From: Planctomyces sp. SH-PL14
Lineage (GTDB): Bacteria; Planctomycetota; Planctomycetia; Planctomycetales; Planctomycetaceae
Direction of reading: 5' to 3'
DNA length: 64,000 nucleotides
Assembly (NCBI RefSeq): GCF_001610835.1
Contig: NZ_CP011270.1
Span: 992,001-1,056,000, forward strand
How positions within the stretch are numbered: position 1 is the first letter of the stretch; the number at the start of each line of letters is the position of its first letter. This document shows positions 18,213 to 26,952 of the stretch, in pieces. The notes under the pieces are model-generated. The model worked only from the letters and a program-made list of their open reading frames with translations. It did no database searches and was not told the origin of the DNA. Position numbers and translations under genes: made by a program.

Positions 18213-21200
18213 TCAGCGGCCACCATCGCGGTAGACCCGGACTTCCCCTTCTTCATGCAGCGGATCGCTCTTGTGATCGTCGCTGTAGAGATCGACCTTC
18301 ACGCGGGCGTTCCCTTCTTCAGCCGCCGCGAGGACGATGTCGAACTCCTGCTCGCCGCCAGGGGGAATCACGTCGAGGGCCGCGAAGTGGACCACGTTCC
18401 CCGCCGCCTGGTGCTGGACCGGCCCCTGGGCGTTGACAAACCGCAGGTGGCCGGGAACTTCAAACACGGTCTGAACGTTGGAAGCCGGAGCGGTCCCGCG
18501 GTTGCGGACACTGAGCCGCATCGAGACCTGCTCGCCGACCGCGACCGGGCCGTCCGGAACCACGTCGACCACGAGATTGCTGTACCCGGCGACATCGACC
18601 CGCGTGGCGATGTTCGCCTTGTTGCCACCGGCGTCAGCCACCTGCAGGGTGCCGTCGAACGTGCCGGGCTTCTTGGGGATCAGGTCGATCGGCAGCTCCA
18701 TGTGCTCGCCCGGAGCGAGCTGCGGAATCCGCCAGGTGATCGTGCGGTTCTGCGGGTCCCACTGACCGCTGGAGAGCCGGCCGGTCGGCTCGAGATCGCG
18801 AGGCACATTCTCGACGACCTGCACGTCCCGCAGCGTGTCGAGCGACTGGTTCGTGACGGTGTTCGTGTAGCTGGCGGGGCGGCCGACAAACCGCTTCGCC
18901 GGACCAGTGCGGGCCACCTTGATCCGCGTGTCGATCACGCTGACCTGGACGGTCCGGGCGTCCTGCTCCTGATTGTTCGTCGAGACGATCACCTTGGGAG
19001 TCAGGACCCCCTGGGCGGTCGCGGCGACATGCAGCTCGACGTCCTTCGACTGCTTCGGGCTCAGATTCCCGATCTCGTACTCGAGATCGTTCCCGCCCGG
19101 ATGCTGGAGTTCCTTCGGCAGCAGGGCCCGGATGAAGACTCCCTTGGCGAGTCCCTGTCCGGAGTTGACCACGCGGACGCGGAACACCGACTGCTCACCC
19201 ACGATGATCTGCTTCGGAGCCTGAAGTTCGACCTTGAGCTCCGGAGCGGTCACGACCGTCGTGGCGGCGACTTCCGCCGCGAAGTTGACCGTGGCGACGC
19301 TGCCGATCGAGCCCGCCTGCGTCGGCGTCAGCTTGACCTTGATGCTCCGTTCTTCGCTCGGACGCATGTCGCCGAGCTTCCAGAAGAGCCGCTTGTCGGC
19401 GGTCTCGGCCTGCGGGATCGTCCCCTGGCAGGTCGCTCCGAGCGGAATGCGGTCTTCGACAACGACGCGATGGGCCGTGCTCTGGCCGACGTTTCGGACC
19501 TTGATCTCGTAAATCAGCGGTTCACCGACGACCGCCTCGGCGGGAGCGATCTTCTCGATCTTGATCTCCGGCTGCTGCGGTCCGGAGGCGACGGTGGTCG
19601 CGACCGTGCCGTCACCGACGAGATCGATGACCGGCTCGCGGCGGGGAGGCATCGTCCCGGCAGGTGAGAACGCGTTGGGATTCGGGTTCGTCTCGGCGGC
19701 GCCGGGACCAGGTCCGGGGGCCGGCGTGTTGGCCGGAAAGAGACCGCCGAAGTCCGAAACGTTGTTCGTCGCCGGCGGGGCGTTCCGCAGAGGATTCGCC
19801 GCGGGAGCCGGCGCGGCCGCGGGGGCGGTCGCCGGGGTCGGTCCGGGAATGGAGTTCAGCTCGGGGATCGCGCCACGGTTTCCGGGAAAGGCCGAGGGGG
19901 TGGCAGCGGGAGTTGGCACCGGAGCGCCGCCGAAGGGCTGCGGCTCGTTCCCCTGGATCGGAGGTGCGGACGGGTTCAGAGGAGCCGATGGCGGCGCGGT
20001 GAACGGAGCCGCTCCGCCGCTGAAGCCCGGCTCCGAGACCGGCACGGCTTTGGGGCCTGCTCCCGGAATGGTGGACCGGAAGGGAGCCGGCTCGCTCCGC
20101 TCCATCGGGGCCGCGCCGAAGGGCTGTGCTGCCGCGGGGGCCGCGGTCGGGTTCGGAGCATTGGCCGGCGTCGCGGCGGGGGGCTGAGCGAAGAGGTCAC
20201 CGGCGAACGGATTTCCTCGGCCGGCAGCCGGAGTCGGCTCGGCCACACCGGCGGCCGGAGTGATCGGCCCGCCTGCGGGGGTGAACTGTTCGGATGGCGG
20301 AGCGATGGCGGTCCGGGTCAAGTTTCCGGTCGATCCCGACGGTGCAATCGTCGGCAGGGCGGCGGCCGCCGCGTTGGCCGCGGGGTCGCGCTGGGAGAAC
20401 GGATTGGCGAGCTCCGGAGCAGGAACCGGAGAGAGGGCCGGCGTCGCCGGACCGTTGTTCGCCGTCGGAATCGAGGAACGGCTCCGGGCGGGGCGGATCT
20501 CCGGGAGTTCGTTCTGAACCTGCTGGATTTCCTGCGGGACGGCTGCCAGGGCGTCGGCAGCGGGGGCCTGGCCGGCGGCGGCCTGCGCGGAGACCGGCTC
20601 GCTCTGTCCGCCGATGTCGGGCAGGAACAGATCCTCGGCGACGTGGCGGGGCCGGGCCGACTTCTCCGGGACTTCCATCAGGACCGGTCCGGGATGGCCG
20701 GACGGGAGAGCGGTGAGCTTGTTGTCCGCCGCACCGGCGACGGGGCCGGCTTCGTCGGAGCTGGCCACGAGGTCGATGACCTCGCCCGAGTTGGCGGCAG
20801 CCCGCTTGGGGGCCGTCTTCGGAGCGGGGGTGTCGGCGAGATCGGCCCACGGGTTTCCGGCATTGGCGGCGGCGGACTTGAGCTCGTCCTTCGGAGCGAC
20901 CGCCAGGGACTCTTCACCGACGACGGCCGCGGCGGGAGCGATTTCCTTTGCCTTCGCCTTCCGATCGCCAGCCCAGTCGAGGCCGGCATCGGTCACGGTG
21001 CCGGCGGAGTCAGCCACCGCCAGGAGGTCCTTGTCCGAGGGCTCCGCGTCGGCCGAAGCCGGTTCGCCGGAGAGGACTTCGTTCTGCGGAGGAGGCTCGT
21101 CGGCGCTTCCGAGCGTGGCCGCTCCGGGAAGGGCCAAGGGCGAGGTCTCTCCGAGCTCAGCCTTCGCCGGAGGAATATCAACGGAGGTAATTCCGACCGG

Positions 21201-21383
21201 ATCCGCGGTGGTCAGAGCGTCGGCTGGCTCCCCTTGAATGCCGGGGTCGAGCTCGCCGAACTTGCCGGGGTCGATGGAGGTGGTCGCCAGGTCCCGCTGG
21301 ACGTAATAGACGCCGCCGCAACCGACTCCAATCACTCCGGCGAGCGCAGCAGATTTCCAGATGGCGGCGATCATGTGGGACAT
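18213..21383 (-). CDS. Large DUF11-repeat envelope protein with Pro/Ala-rich stalk
   Basis: A 1056-residue protein. An N-terminal membrane anchor (about residues 8-28, SAALAGVIGVGCGGVYYVQR) is followed by a very long, low-complexity Ala/Pro/Gly-rich region up to about residue 600. Four Ig-like DUF11/CARDB-type repeats follow at about 606-710, 714-812, 818-930 and 936-1050. Each repeat opens with the pattern VGEPLIYEIKVRNVG / VGEQSVFRVRVVNSG / VGRPASYTNTVTNQS / VGEQVSMRLSVRNRG and contains a VVEDRIPLGA-like strand. The architecture suggests a cell-surface or periplasmic scaffold on a flexible stalk; planctomycetes have many such proteins. Two starts are possible: 21383, and 21374 with AAGGA at better spacing. 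It is divergent from trpF. Confidence 0.85.
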   Translation of the reverse strand: MSHMIAAIWKSAALAGVIGVGCGGVYYVQRDLATTSIDPGKFGELDPGIQGEPADALTTADPVGITSVDIPPAKAELGETSPLALPGAATLGSADEPPPQNEVLSGEPASADAEPSDKDLLAVADSAGTVTDAGLDWAGDRKAKAKEIAPAAAVVGEESLAVAPKDELKSAAANAGNPWADLADTPAPKTAPKRAAANSGEVIDLVASSDEAGPVAGAADNKLTALPSGHPGPVLMEVPEKSARPRHVAEDLFLPDIGGQSEPVSAQAAAGQAPAADALAAVPQEIQQVQNELPEIRPARSRSSIPTANNGPATPALSPVPAPELANPFSQRDPAANAAAAALPTIAPSGSTGNLTRTAIAPPSEQFTPAGGPITPAAGVAEPTPAAGRGNPFAGDLFAQPPAATPANAPNPTAAPAAAQPFGAAPMERSEPAPFRSTIPGAGPKAVPVSEPGFSGGAAPFTAPPSAPLNPSAPPIQGNEPQPFGGAPVPTPAATPSAFPGNRGAIPELNSIPGPTPATAPAAAPAPAANPLRNAPPATNNVSDFGGLFPANTPAPGPGPGAAETNPNPNAFSPAGTMPPRREPVIDLVGDGTVATTVASGPQQPEIKIEKIAPAEAVVGEPLIYEIKVRNVGQSTAHRVVVEDRIPLGATCQGTIPQAETADKRLFWKLGDMRPSEERSIKVKLTPTQAGSIGSVATVNFAAEVAATTVVTAPELKVELQAPKQIIVGEQSVFRVRVVNSGQGLAKGVFIRALLPKELQHPGGNDLEYEIGNLSPKQSKDVELHVAATAQGVLTPKVIVSTNNQEQDARTVQVSVIDTRIKVARTGPAKRFVGRPASYTNTVTNQSLDTLRDVQVVENVPRDLEPTGRLSSGQWDPQNRTITWRIPQLAPGEHMELPIDLIPKKPGTFDGTLQVADAGGNKANIATRVDVAGYSNLVVDVVPDGPVAVGEQVSMRLSVRNRGTAPASNVQTVFEVPGHLRFVNAQGPVQHQAAGNVVHFAALDVIPPGGEQEFDIVLAAAEEGNARVKVDLYSDDHKSDPLHEEGEVRVYRDGGR

Positions 21384-21625
21384 CCTTTCCCCTGTTGCCG
21401 GAGCGAATCATCCTGTCTCGCTTCCCGCGGCATCCCGCCGTCGGAAAGGGGTTCCTGGCGTGCGCATCACCTCCGCACGCCGAAACACGACTCCGGCATC
21501 TTTGTGTCATAACAGAGTCGAAAATCTGCGGAAAGGGGAGTTCCTCTCGACGCTACCTTTCGCGTTCGTCCCGCACTCCGGAACCACCCGGAGGTGGCCT
21601 TCTCCGCGATCCGGTTCCTGCAAGA

Positions 21626-22351
21626 ATGCCGGAGAGCGCCTCCCGGCCCGTCTCCCGTCCTCTGTCGCAGCCTCCTTTGCCTACGCCCCAGTCCCCGCCG
21701 TCCCCCTGGATCAAGCTCTGCGGATGGAACCGTCCCGAGGTGCTGAGCGAAGTCGTCGCCGCCGGGGTCTGGCCGGACGCGGTCGGGCTGAACTTTTACA
21801 AACCCTCGCCGCGCTATCTTTCCCCCGACGGGGCTCGGGACGCCATCCGCCGTCTCCCCGAAGCGATTGAGGCGGTCGGACTCTTCGTCGACACCCCTCC
21901 CGCCGAGATCGCGTCGAGCGCGACCGCGCTCGGGCTCCGGACGCTCCAGCTCCACGGCGACTACACGGTCGACGACCTGACCGCGCTCCGCCTCTTCCAG
22001 CTCATCCGGGTCTACCGGCTCGCGGGGAACGACCTCGCTCCGGTGGCGGAGGATCTCCGGGCCTGCGAGCGGGCGGGAGTCCGGCCGTGGCGGTGCCTCG
22101 TCGAGCCAAAAGTCGATGGAGCCTACGGCGGCATGGGAGAGGTCGGTCCGTGGGATGTCTTGCGGAGTTGGGATGCGTCCTGGCCGCCGCTGATCCTGGC
22201 GGGAGGCCTGACCCCCGAGAACATCGCGGACGCTATCCGGACCGTCCGTCCCTGGGGGGTCGACACGGCCAGCGGCGTGGAAGTCCGCCGCGGCGAGAAA
22301 GACCCCGCGCGAGCCCGCGCCTTCATCGAGACTGCCCGCTCGGCCCTCTAA
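21626..22351 (+). CDS. trpF: Phosphoribosylanthranilate isomerase
   Basis: Catalyses the Amadori rearrangement of N-(5'-phosphoribosyl)anthranilate in tryptophan synthesis. The TIM barrel starts at WIKLCGWNRPEVL (the K-x-C-G motif of TrpF). Other motifs are AVGLNFYKPSPRYLS, AVGLFVDTPPAEI, LQLHGDYT, the phosphate-binding PLILAGGLTPENIADAI, and VDTASGVEVRRGEKDP at the C-terminus. The ATG at 21626 adds a Pro-rich tail of about 28 residues before the barrel (241 aa versus roughly 200-220 usual), so the true start may be a later non-ATG codon. No other trp gene is adjacent. Confidence 0.92.
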   Translation: MPESASRPVSRPLSQPPLPTPQSPPSPWIKLCGWNRPEVLSEVVAAGVWPDAVGLNFYKPSPRYLSPDGARDAIRRLPEAIEAVGLFVDTPPAEIASSATALGLRTLQLHGDYTVDDLTALRLFQLIRVYRLAGNDLAPVAEDLRACERAGVRPWRCLVEPKVDGAYGGMGEVGPWDVLRSWDASWPPLILAGGLTPENIADAIRTVRPWGVDTASGVEVRRGEKDPARARAFIETARSAL

Positions 22352-22419
22352 CCGAACGGCGACTGTGCCGCTGAGCGATCGTCGTTCTCCGTGTTTTCGC
22401 AGCCCGATGGAGAGGCATT

Positions 22420-22621
22420 GAAACACAGAGGCACAGAGGACGCCGAGGAAGAAACGCGCGCGGCGTCACCGATGAACACGGATGGACACAGATCAAGGCC
22501 GGGATGCTCGACGCTTCAGGGCTTCCGGCGGAGCAGTGAAGACGACCGGACAGGCACTCTCGCGGAGGATGTCCACTCCGGAGGTTGGCACTTCTCTGTG
22601 TTGACTGCGCCTCTGTGTTTC
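22420..22621. repeat. Long inverted repeat, A/C-rich word family 2
   Basis: GAAACACAGAGGC (22420-22432) is matched in perfect inverse at 22609-22621 at the far end of a 200-bp intergenic block. The block also contains a GATGAACACGGATGGACACA string like the repeat at 47.1 kb. It lies in the 287-bp gap between the convergent trpF and oxidoreductase genes; no gene is seen there. Confidence 0.7.
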
Positions 22622-22638
22622 CCAACTTCGATCGGACT

Positions 22639-24237
22639 TTAGCCGCAGGGGGCGTAGCGGCGGACAATCTCCCGCGCGCTCCGCAGGCCGTCGACGGCCG
22701 CGCTCACGATCCCTCCCGCATACCCCGCCCCTTCGCCGACGGGATACAGGCCGGCAAAGCCCGGGGTCTCTCGCGTCGTCAGATCGCGATCGATCCGCAC
22801 CGGCGCGCTCCCCCGCATCTCGGGACCGACGAGCGTCGCGTTCCGCAGGAAGTCGCCGCGCCACTTCCGGTCCATGACCGGCAGCCCCTTGCGGATCGCT
22901 TCGACGACCACCGGCGGCAGCACCGCCGACAGGTCCGCCGTTCGCGTTCCCCGCTCGTAGGAGGAAGGCAGGACCGAGTTCGGATCGGGCGAGCGTCCCT
23001 GCAGAAAATCCTTGGCGGACTGAATGGGACACTCGTAGTTGCGTCGGCCGAGCTCGAAGGCGACCGCTTCGTAGCGCCGTTGAAGCTCGACCCCGGCGAG
23101 CGGGTGATCGCTCCCGAACTCCTCCGGCTCGAGCGTCACCATGAGGCCGCTGTTGGCGAAGGGCGTATCGTGCCGCGAGTTACTCATGCCGTTCGAGCAG
23201 AACTGATTGGGCTCGGAGACGCTCGGGATCACGATCCCGCCGGCACACATGCAGAAGGAGTAGAGGTCCCGCGTCCCCTTCGCCTGCAGCGAATAGTCCG
23301 CGGCGCCGAGGAGTTCCGCGTAGTGCGGATGGCCGTACTTCCAGCGGTTCACCTGCTCCTGCGGCTGTTCGATCCGCAGGCCGAGCTGAAACGCCTTCTG
23401 GCGGAACGGCACCCCCTGGTCGTAGAGCCGCTGGTAGGTATCGCGGGCGCTGTGCCCGATGCCGAGGATGACGTGCCGGCAGGGCAGGAGGCCGCTCGAT
23501 GTCTCGAGTCCCGTGATCCGGCCTTCGCTGACCTGGATCCCTTCCATGCGGTGATGGAACCGGTACTCGCCGCCGAGGGCCTCGATCTTCCGCCGGAAGT
23601 TCCGGCAGATCATCGGCAGCTTGTTGCTCCCCAGGTGTGGGCGGTGTTCGTAGACCAGGGACTCACGTCCGCCGCAGGTCACGAAGGCCTCCAGGACCCA
23701 GTCGACATCGCTGCCGGTCATCCGGCAGGTCAGCTTGCCGTCGGAGAAGCAGCCCGCTCCCCCTTCGCCGAACAGATAGTTGTCCTCGTTGTCGTGCGGC
23801 CCGCCGGAGTCGAAGGCCCGGATCGCCGGGACGCGCTCCTTCACCGGCGCGCCGCGTTCGAGAATGATCGGCCGATACCCCTTGAGCGCGAGGTAGTACC
23901 CCGCCAGCAGTCCCGCCGGGCCGGAGCCGACGACGACCGGCCGCTCCTCGGACGGACCCGCGCCGGGAGCTGGATCGTCAAAGTTCTCGGGGGCGTAAGC
24001 GACGATCTCATGATCCCGCCGGACCTTTCCGAGCACGCCCGGTTCGTCCGGCAGGTCGGCGACCGCGGAGTAAACGAACTGGAGGTCGTAGCGGCTGCGG
24101 GCGTCCAGGCTCTTGCGGAGGATCCGCCAGCGGGAGATCTCCTCCGCTTTGACGCCGAGGCGGCGGGCCAGCTCGCGAGGAATGGCGGCTTCGGACTCCT
24201 CGACAGGGAGCCGGAGATTGTTGATGCGAAGGGTCAT
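22639..24237 (-). CDS. FAD-dependent oxidoreductase (COG2509-like)
   Basis: A 532-residue flavoprotein of the large 'uncharacterised FAD-dependent dehydrogenase' group. After an N-terminal domain of about 95 residues comes the dinucleotide-binding fold PVVVGSGPAGLLAGYYLALKG with ILERG at the end of the second strand. Next are the family-specific DNEDNYLFGEGGAGCFSDGK, HLGSNKLPMICRNFRRKIE, ILGIGHSARDTYQ and YSFCMCAGGIVIPS, and the C-terminal FAD-contact GLYPVGEGAGYAGGIVSAA. Substrate unknown. The start at 24237 gives a standard N-terminus (MTLRINNLRLPVEE). The downstream neighbour trpF is convergent and separated by an inverted repeat. Confidence 0.88.
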   Translation of the reverse strand: MTLRINNLRLPVEESEAAIPRELARRLGVKAEEISRWRILRKSLDARSRYDLQFVYSAVADLPDEPGVLGKVRRDHEIVAYAPENFDDPAPGAGPSEERPVVVGSGPAGLLAGYYLALKGYRPIILERGAPVKERVPAIRAFDSGGPHDNEDNYLFGEGGAGCFSDGKLTCRMTGSDVDWVLEAFVTCGGRESLVYEHRPHLGSNKLPMICRNFRRKIEALGGEYRFHHRMEGIQVSEGRITGLETSSGLLPCRHVILGIGHSARDTYQRLYDQGVPFRQKAFQLGLRIEQPQEQVNRWKYGHPHYAELLGAADYSLQAKGTRDLYSFCMCAGGIVIPSVSEPNQFCSNGMSNSRHDTPFANSGLMVTLEPEEFGSDHPLAGVELQRRYEAVAFELGRRNYECPIQSAKDFLQGRSPDPNSVLPSSYERGTRTADLSAVLPPVVVEAIRKGLPVMDRKWRGDFLRNATLVGPEMRGSAPVRIDRDLTTRETPGFAGLYPVGEGAGYAGGIVSAAVDGLRSAREIVRRYAPCG

Positions 24238-24355
24238 GCGGCGGCCTGAACGAATGCCTGGCTGGCGTTGCCAGGGATTGACGGCGTCTCGGAGTGAGGA
24301 ACGGCGGGCCGCACAGTCTACGGCGCCCGGACTCTGCATCCAGCGAAAAAATCCG

Positions 24356-25255
24356 TCAGTGTTTCAGCTTCTGGACCCAGACCGAGCAGTGGGCGTGGCG
24401 GAGGACGTTGTTCGAGACGCTTCCGAGGAAAAACCGCGAGATCGGGTTGCGGGCCCGGTCGCCGATCACGACCAGGTCGGCGTGCCACGATTCCGCCTTC
24501 TCCAGGATGTCGTGGGCGATCTGGGCCCCCTCGACGATCTCGGTGGTGACATTCGGCGTGACCCGCTTCAGTTCCGTCTGCGTCCATTCGACGTGCTCCT
24601 TGAGCCGCCGCGTCTCGTTGCTCCACAGCCCTCCCATCGTCTGGACGATGTCCATATGCGAGGGGTTGATGGTCGACTGGACCGACAGCACAAGGACCTG
24701 AACCCCTTCGCCCAGCGGGAGAGCGGCCATGCTGCGGACGGCCGCCTGGGAGAGGTCCGAACCGTCGACGGCGATCAGGATCCGCTGAAACGGGATCGTC
24801 TGTTTGGCCGCCTCGTCCGGCTCGCCGGTCCGGACTACGAGGACGGGACACGACGCGTGATGGCAGACGTACTCGGAGACGCTCCCCAGGAGAAACCGCT
24901 TGACGGCCGAGGCTCCGCGGGCGCCGAGGACGATCAGGTCGGCGTGGGACTGTTCGGCAGCCGAGACGATCTCGGTCCCAGGATCGCCGATCCGCAGTTC
25001 GGTCGTGACGGTGTCGCAGATCGGCTGGAGAGCCTCCGCTTCCGCGGCGACGCGGTGGGCGACTTCCTGCTTCTGGTAGGTGCGGGCCTCTTCGAGGAGG
25101 GCTTCTTCGATCGCCAGTTCCGACATGGGGATCGGAAGGCTGGTCACCGAGACGAGTCGGACGGCCGGTTTCTCAGCCAGGGGGAGTCGCTGGATGGCCG
25201 CCTGCGCGGCGCGGGCGGAGGCGGAACCGTCGGTGGCGGCAACGATGTGGAACAT
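24356..25255 (-). CDS. Tandem universal stress protein (two UspA domains)
   Basis: A 299-residue cytoplasmic protein made of two UspA domains, about residues 1-140 and 150-299. Domain 1 begins FHIVAATDGSASARAA and carries the full ATP-binding motif G-2X-G-9X-GS in GARGASAVKRFLLGSVSE. Domain 2 begins QRILIAVDGSDLSQAAV and ends VIGDRARNPISRFFLGSVSN, where the second glycine of the motif is replaced by Ala, so nucleotide binding there is doubtful. Such proteins respond to starvation and redox stress; the exact role here is unknown. Start at 25255. The gene is monocistronic, with about 120 bp to the oxidoreductase. Confidence 0.92.
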   Translation of the reverse strand: MFHIVAATDGSASARAAQAAIQRLPLAEKPAVRLVSVTSLPIPMSELAIEEALLEEARTYQKQEVAHRVAAEAEALQPICDTVTTELRIGDPGTEIVSAAEQSHADLIVLGARGASAVKRFLLGSVSEYVCHHASCPVLVVRTGEPDEAAKQTIPFQRILIAVDGSDLSQAAVRSMAALPLGEGVQVLVLSVQSTINPSHMDIVQTMGGLWSNETRRLKEHVEWTQTELKRVTPNVTTEIVEGAQIAHDILEKAESWHADLVVIGDRARNPISRFFLGSVSNNVLRHAHCSVWVQKLKH

Positions 25256-25399
25256 GAATCCCCCGTGGTGTGTTTCGGTCCCCGCATCCTAACGTGCGGG
25301 GGGCGGATGATCACCTGGGGCTGAGGCGCCCCCACCGATGAGGTAAAGCGAGTTCCGACACCCTCCTCGCCGACACAGCAGGCGCGGTTTCCGCCCCAA

Positions 25400-25475
25400 T
25401 GCCCCCGCGGGAGGGCGAGGCTCCCGCCGAGCCGCAACGGTGGCAACCCCCGCCAGGGCCCGCCCTGGACCGGGT
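25400..25475. repeat. Short GC-rich repeat plus possible end fragment of the dispersed element
   Basis: Within the 330-bp gap before the next gene, GCGGGAGGGCGAGGCTCCC (from 25406) forms a short GGGAG/CTCCC hairpin. It is followed by a 7-bp hairpin CCAGGGC-CC-GCCCTGG (25453-25468) and ACCGGG. The latter resembles the right terminus of the 330-bp element (CCAGGG..CCCCTGGACCCGG). No gene is seen in this gap. Confidence 0.5.
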
Positions 25476-25585
25476 AGCGGTTAATCCATCTGCGGCGATT
25501 GCGTATCTCACTGTATCGATCTGGTCGGCAGGCTGCCGGTCCGCTCCGGACACGGGCTTCGACCATCCTCCCGGGGGACCTCGCG

Positions 25586-26422
25586 ATGCGCCGACTTGGA
25601 ATGCCACTTCTTCAACTCTCTCTCCTCCTCCTCGCGGGAAGCGCCGCCCTCGCCGGCGAGTTCAAGAAGCCAATCACGAAACCCAAATACGATCCCAGCG
25701 CGCCCCGCGTCGGCCTCTTCGACGGTCTCGACGCCAAGAGCCTCGACGCGGAACTCCGCCCGAAGAACGAATTTGGCGGGAACCTCTTCATCCGAAATCT
25801 GACTGACAAGCCCATCACCGTCGAACTCCCTGACGCCATCGTCGGCGTGCAGGTCCACCCGCAGTTCTTCCTCGGAGTCCAGGGCGGGAACGGCTTTGGC
25901 CAGCAGCAGGGACAGGGGAACGGGAATGGCGGCGGCATGGGAATGGGCATGGCCGGAGCCAACCAGAGCGTGGGGGGAGGAGCGGGGAACGGGCAGGGGC
26001 AGGGACAGAACTCCGCCGGCCTCGGCCTCTTTTCGATTCCGGCGGGCGAAGTGGTCCGCCTGCCATTCGCCTCGGTCTGCCTCGAACACAGCAAGCCCAC
26101 CCCGACCGCCCGTAACCAGTATCGCCTGGTCCGTCCCGAGTCGTACTCGGACAAGCCGGAGCTCGCCGCCATCTGCCGTGCCGCGGCCGACAGCGATTCT
26201 GACCGCCTGACCGTCCAGGCCGCCGCCTGGCACACCGTCTCCGGACTCTCCTGGGACGATCTCGCGAAGAAGACGTACGACCAGGCTGCCGCCGCCGACA
26301 CTCCCTACTTCAAGCCGGCGCAGCTCAAGGCCGCGCGCGATCTCGTCGCCAAGGCGAGCCGGCCCGCTCCGGCGGCCCCGAAGTCCGTCGCTTCGGAAGC
26401 GGTCGTCTCGACGGCCCGTTAG
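25586..26422 (+). CDS. Secreted protein of unknown function with Gly/Gln/Met-rich insert
   Basis: A 278-residue exported protein, not recognised. The signal peptide is PLLQLSLLLLAGSAALAGEF (cleavage near residue 23). A small beta-rich domain (GNLFIRNLTDKPITVELPDAIVGVQ) follows. A low-complexity insert from about residue 100 to 150 is rich in Gly, Gln, Asn and Met. Then come SIPAGEVVRLPFASVCLEHSK and a helical C-terminal part with two Cys. The low-complexity insert looks like a flexible linker. Related secreted proteins probably exist in other planctomycetes, but I cannot name the family. The ATG at 25586 gives the signal peptide. Repeat copy E follows. Confidence 0.75.
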   Translation: MRRLGMPLLQLSLLLLAGSAALAGEFKKPITKPKYDPSAPRVGLFDGLDAKSLDAELRPKNEFGGNLFIRNLTDKPITVELPDAIVGVQVHPQFFLGVQGGNGFGQQQGQGNGNGGGMGMGMAGANQSVGGGAGNGQGQGQNSAGLGLFSIPAGEVVRLPFASVCLEHSKPTPTARNQYRLVRPESYSDKPELAAICRAAADSDSDRLTVQAAAWHTVSGLSWDDLAKKTYDQAAAADTPYFKPAQLKAARDLVAKASRPAPAAPKSVASEAVVSTAR

Positions 26423-26482
26423 GACAGCCAGGAGCGGAGTGCATTCGGTGAGTGGTGCACGGCAGACGGATGGAGTGAACCA

Positions 26483-26807
26483 GGGTCCAGGGGCACCCTG
26501 GTGGGGAGTGCAGAGGGGCAACGCCCCTTTGCCCGCCGGAGGCCTGGCCGTCGAGAGATATCTGAAGGAGGGCGTGTCCAAGCGCGGACAACGTGCCGTA
26601 TGCCCCCCCACCAACCCGCGGAGATTGCAAAGCAAGCGGTGAGGTGTGAAGGAGTGCTCATAGCTGGTCCCACAAAGGGGACGTCCGTTGTGTCCCATGG
26701 TTCCTCATGGAAGTGCCTCCGGCGGCAAGGGGTTGCCCCCTTGACCCCGGCTGCCGTCGCACATTGGGTTTGAGCAAACAGAGCTGTGCCGGCAAGGACG
26801 GGCTTTG
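26483..26807 (-). repeat. Dispersed intergenic element, copy E (~325 bp)
   Basis: Full-length reverse-orientation copy. The left hairpin in element orientation is CAAGGGG-GCAA-CCCCTTG, the same GCAA-loop version as copy A. The right hairpin is GGGGC-GTT-GCCCC and the end is CCAGGG-TG-CCCCTGG. It lies in the 530-bp gap between two co-oriented genes; the remaining 145 bp upstream of the next start contain no gene or clear promoter. Confidence 0.92.
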
Positions 26808-26952
26808 AGATGCCAGCATCGGCCTTACTCCTCGACCGACCATCAGTCGGCGAATGCCCCCCAAGCAGCCCGCTCCAACAGTCAATGCATTCCGGCTGCA
26901 GCGTGTTACAGTACCCCGCGACGGACTCTGCAACACCTTCGGCCGGTGCTCG

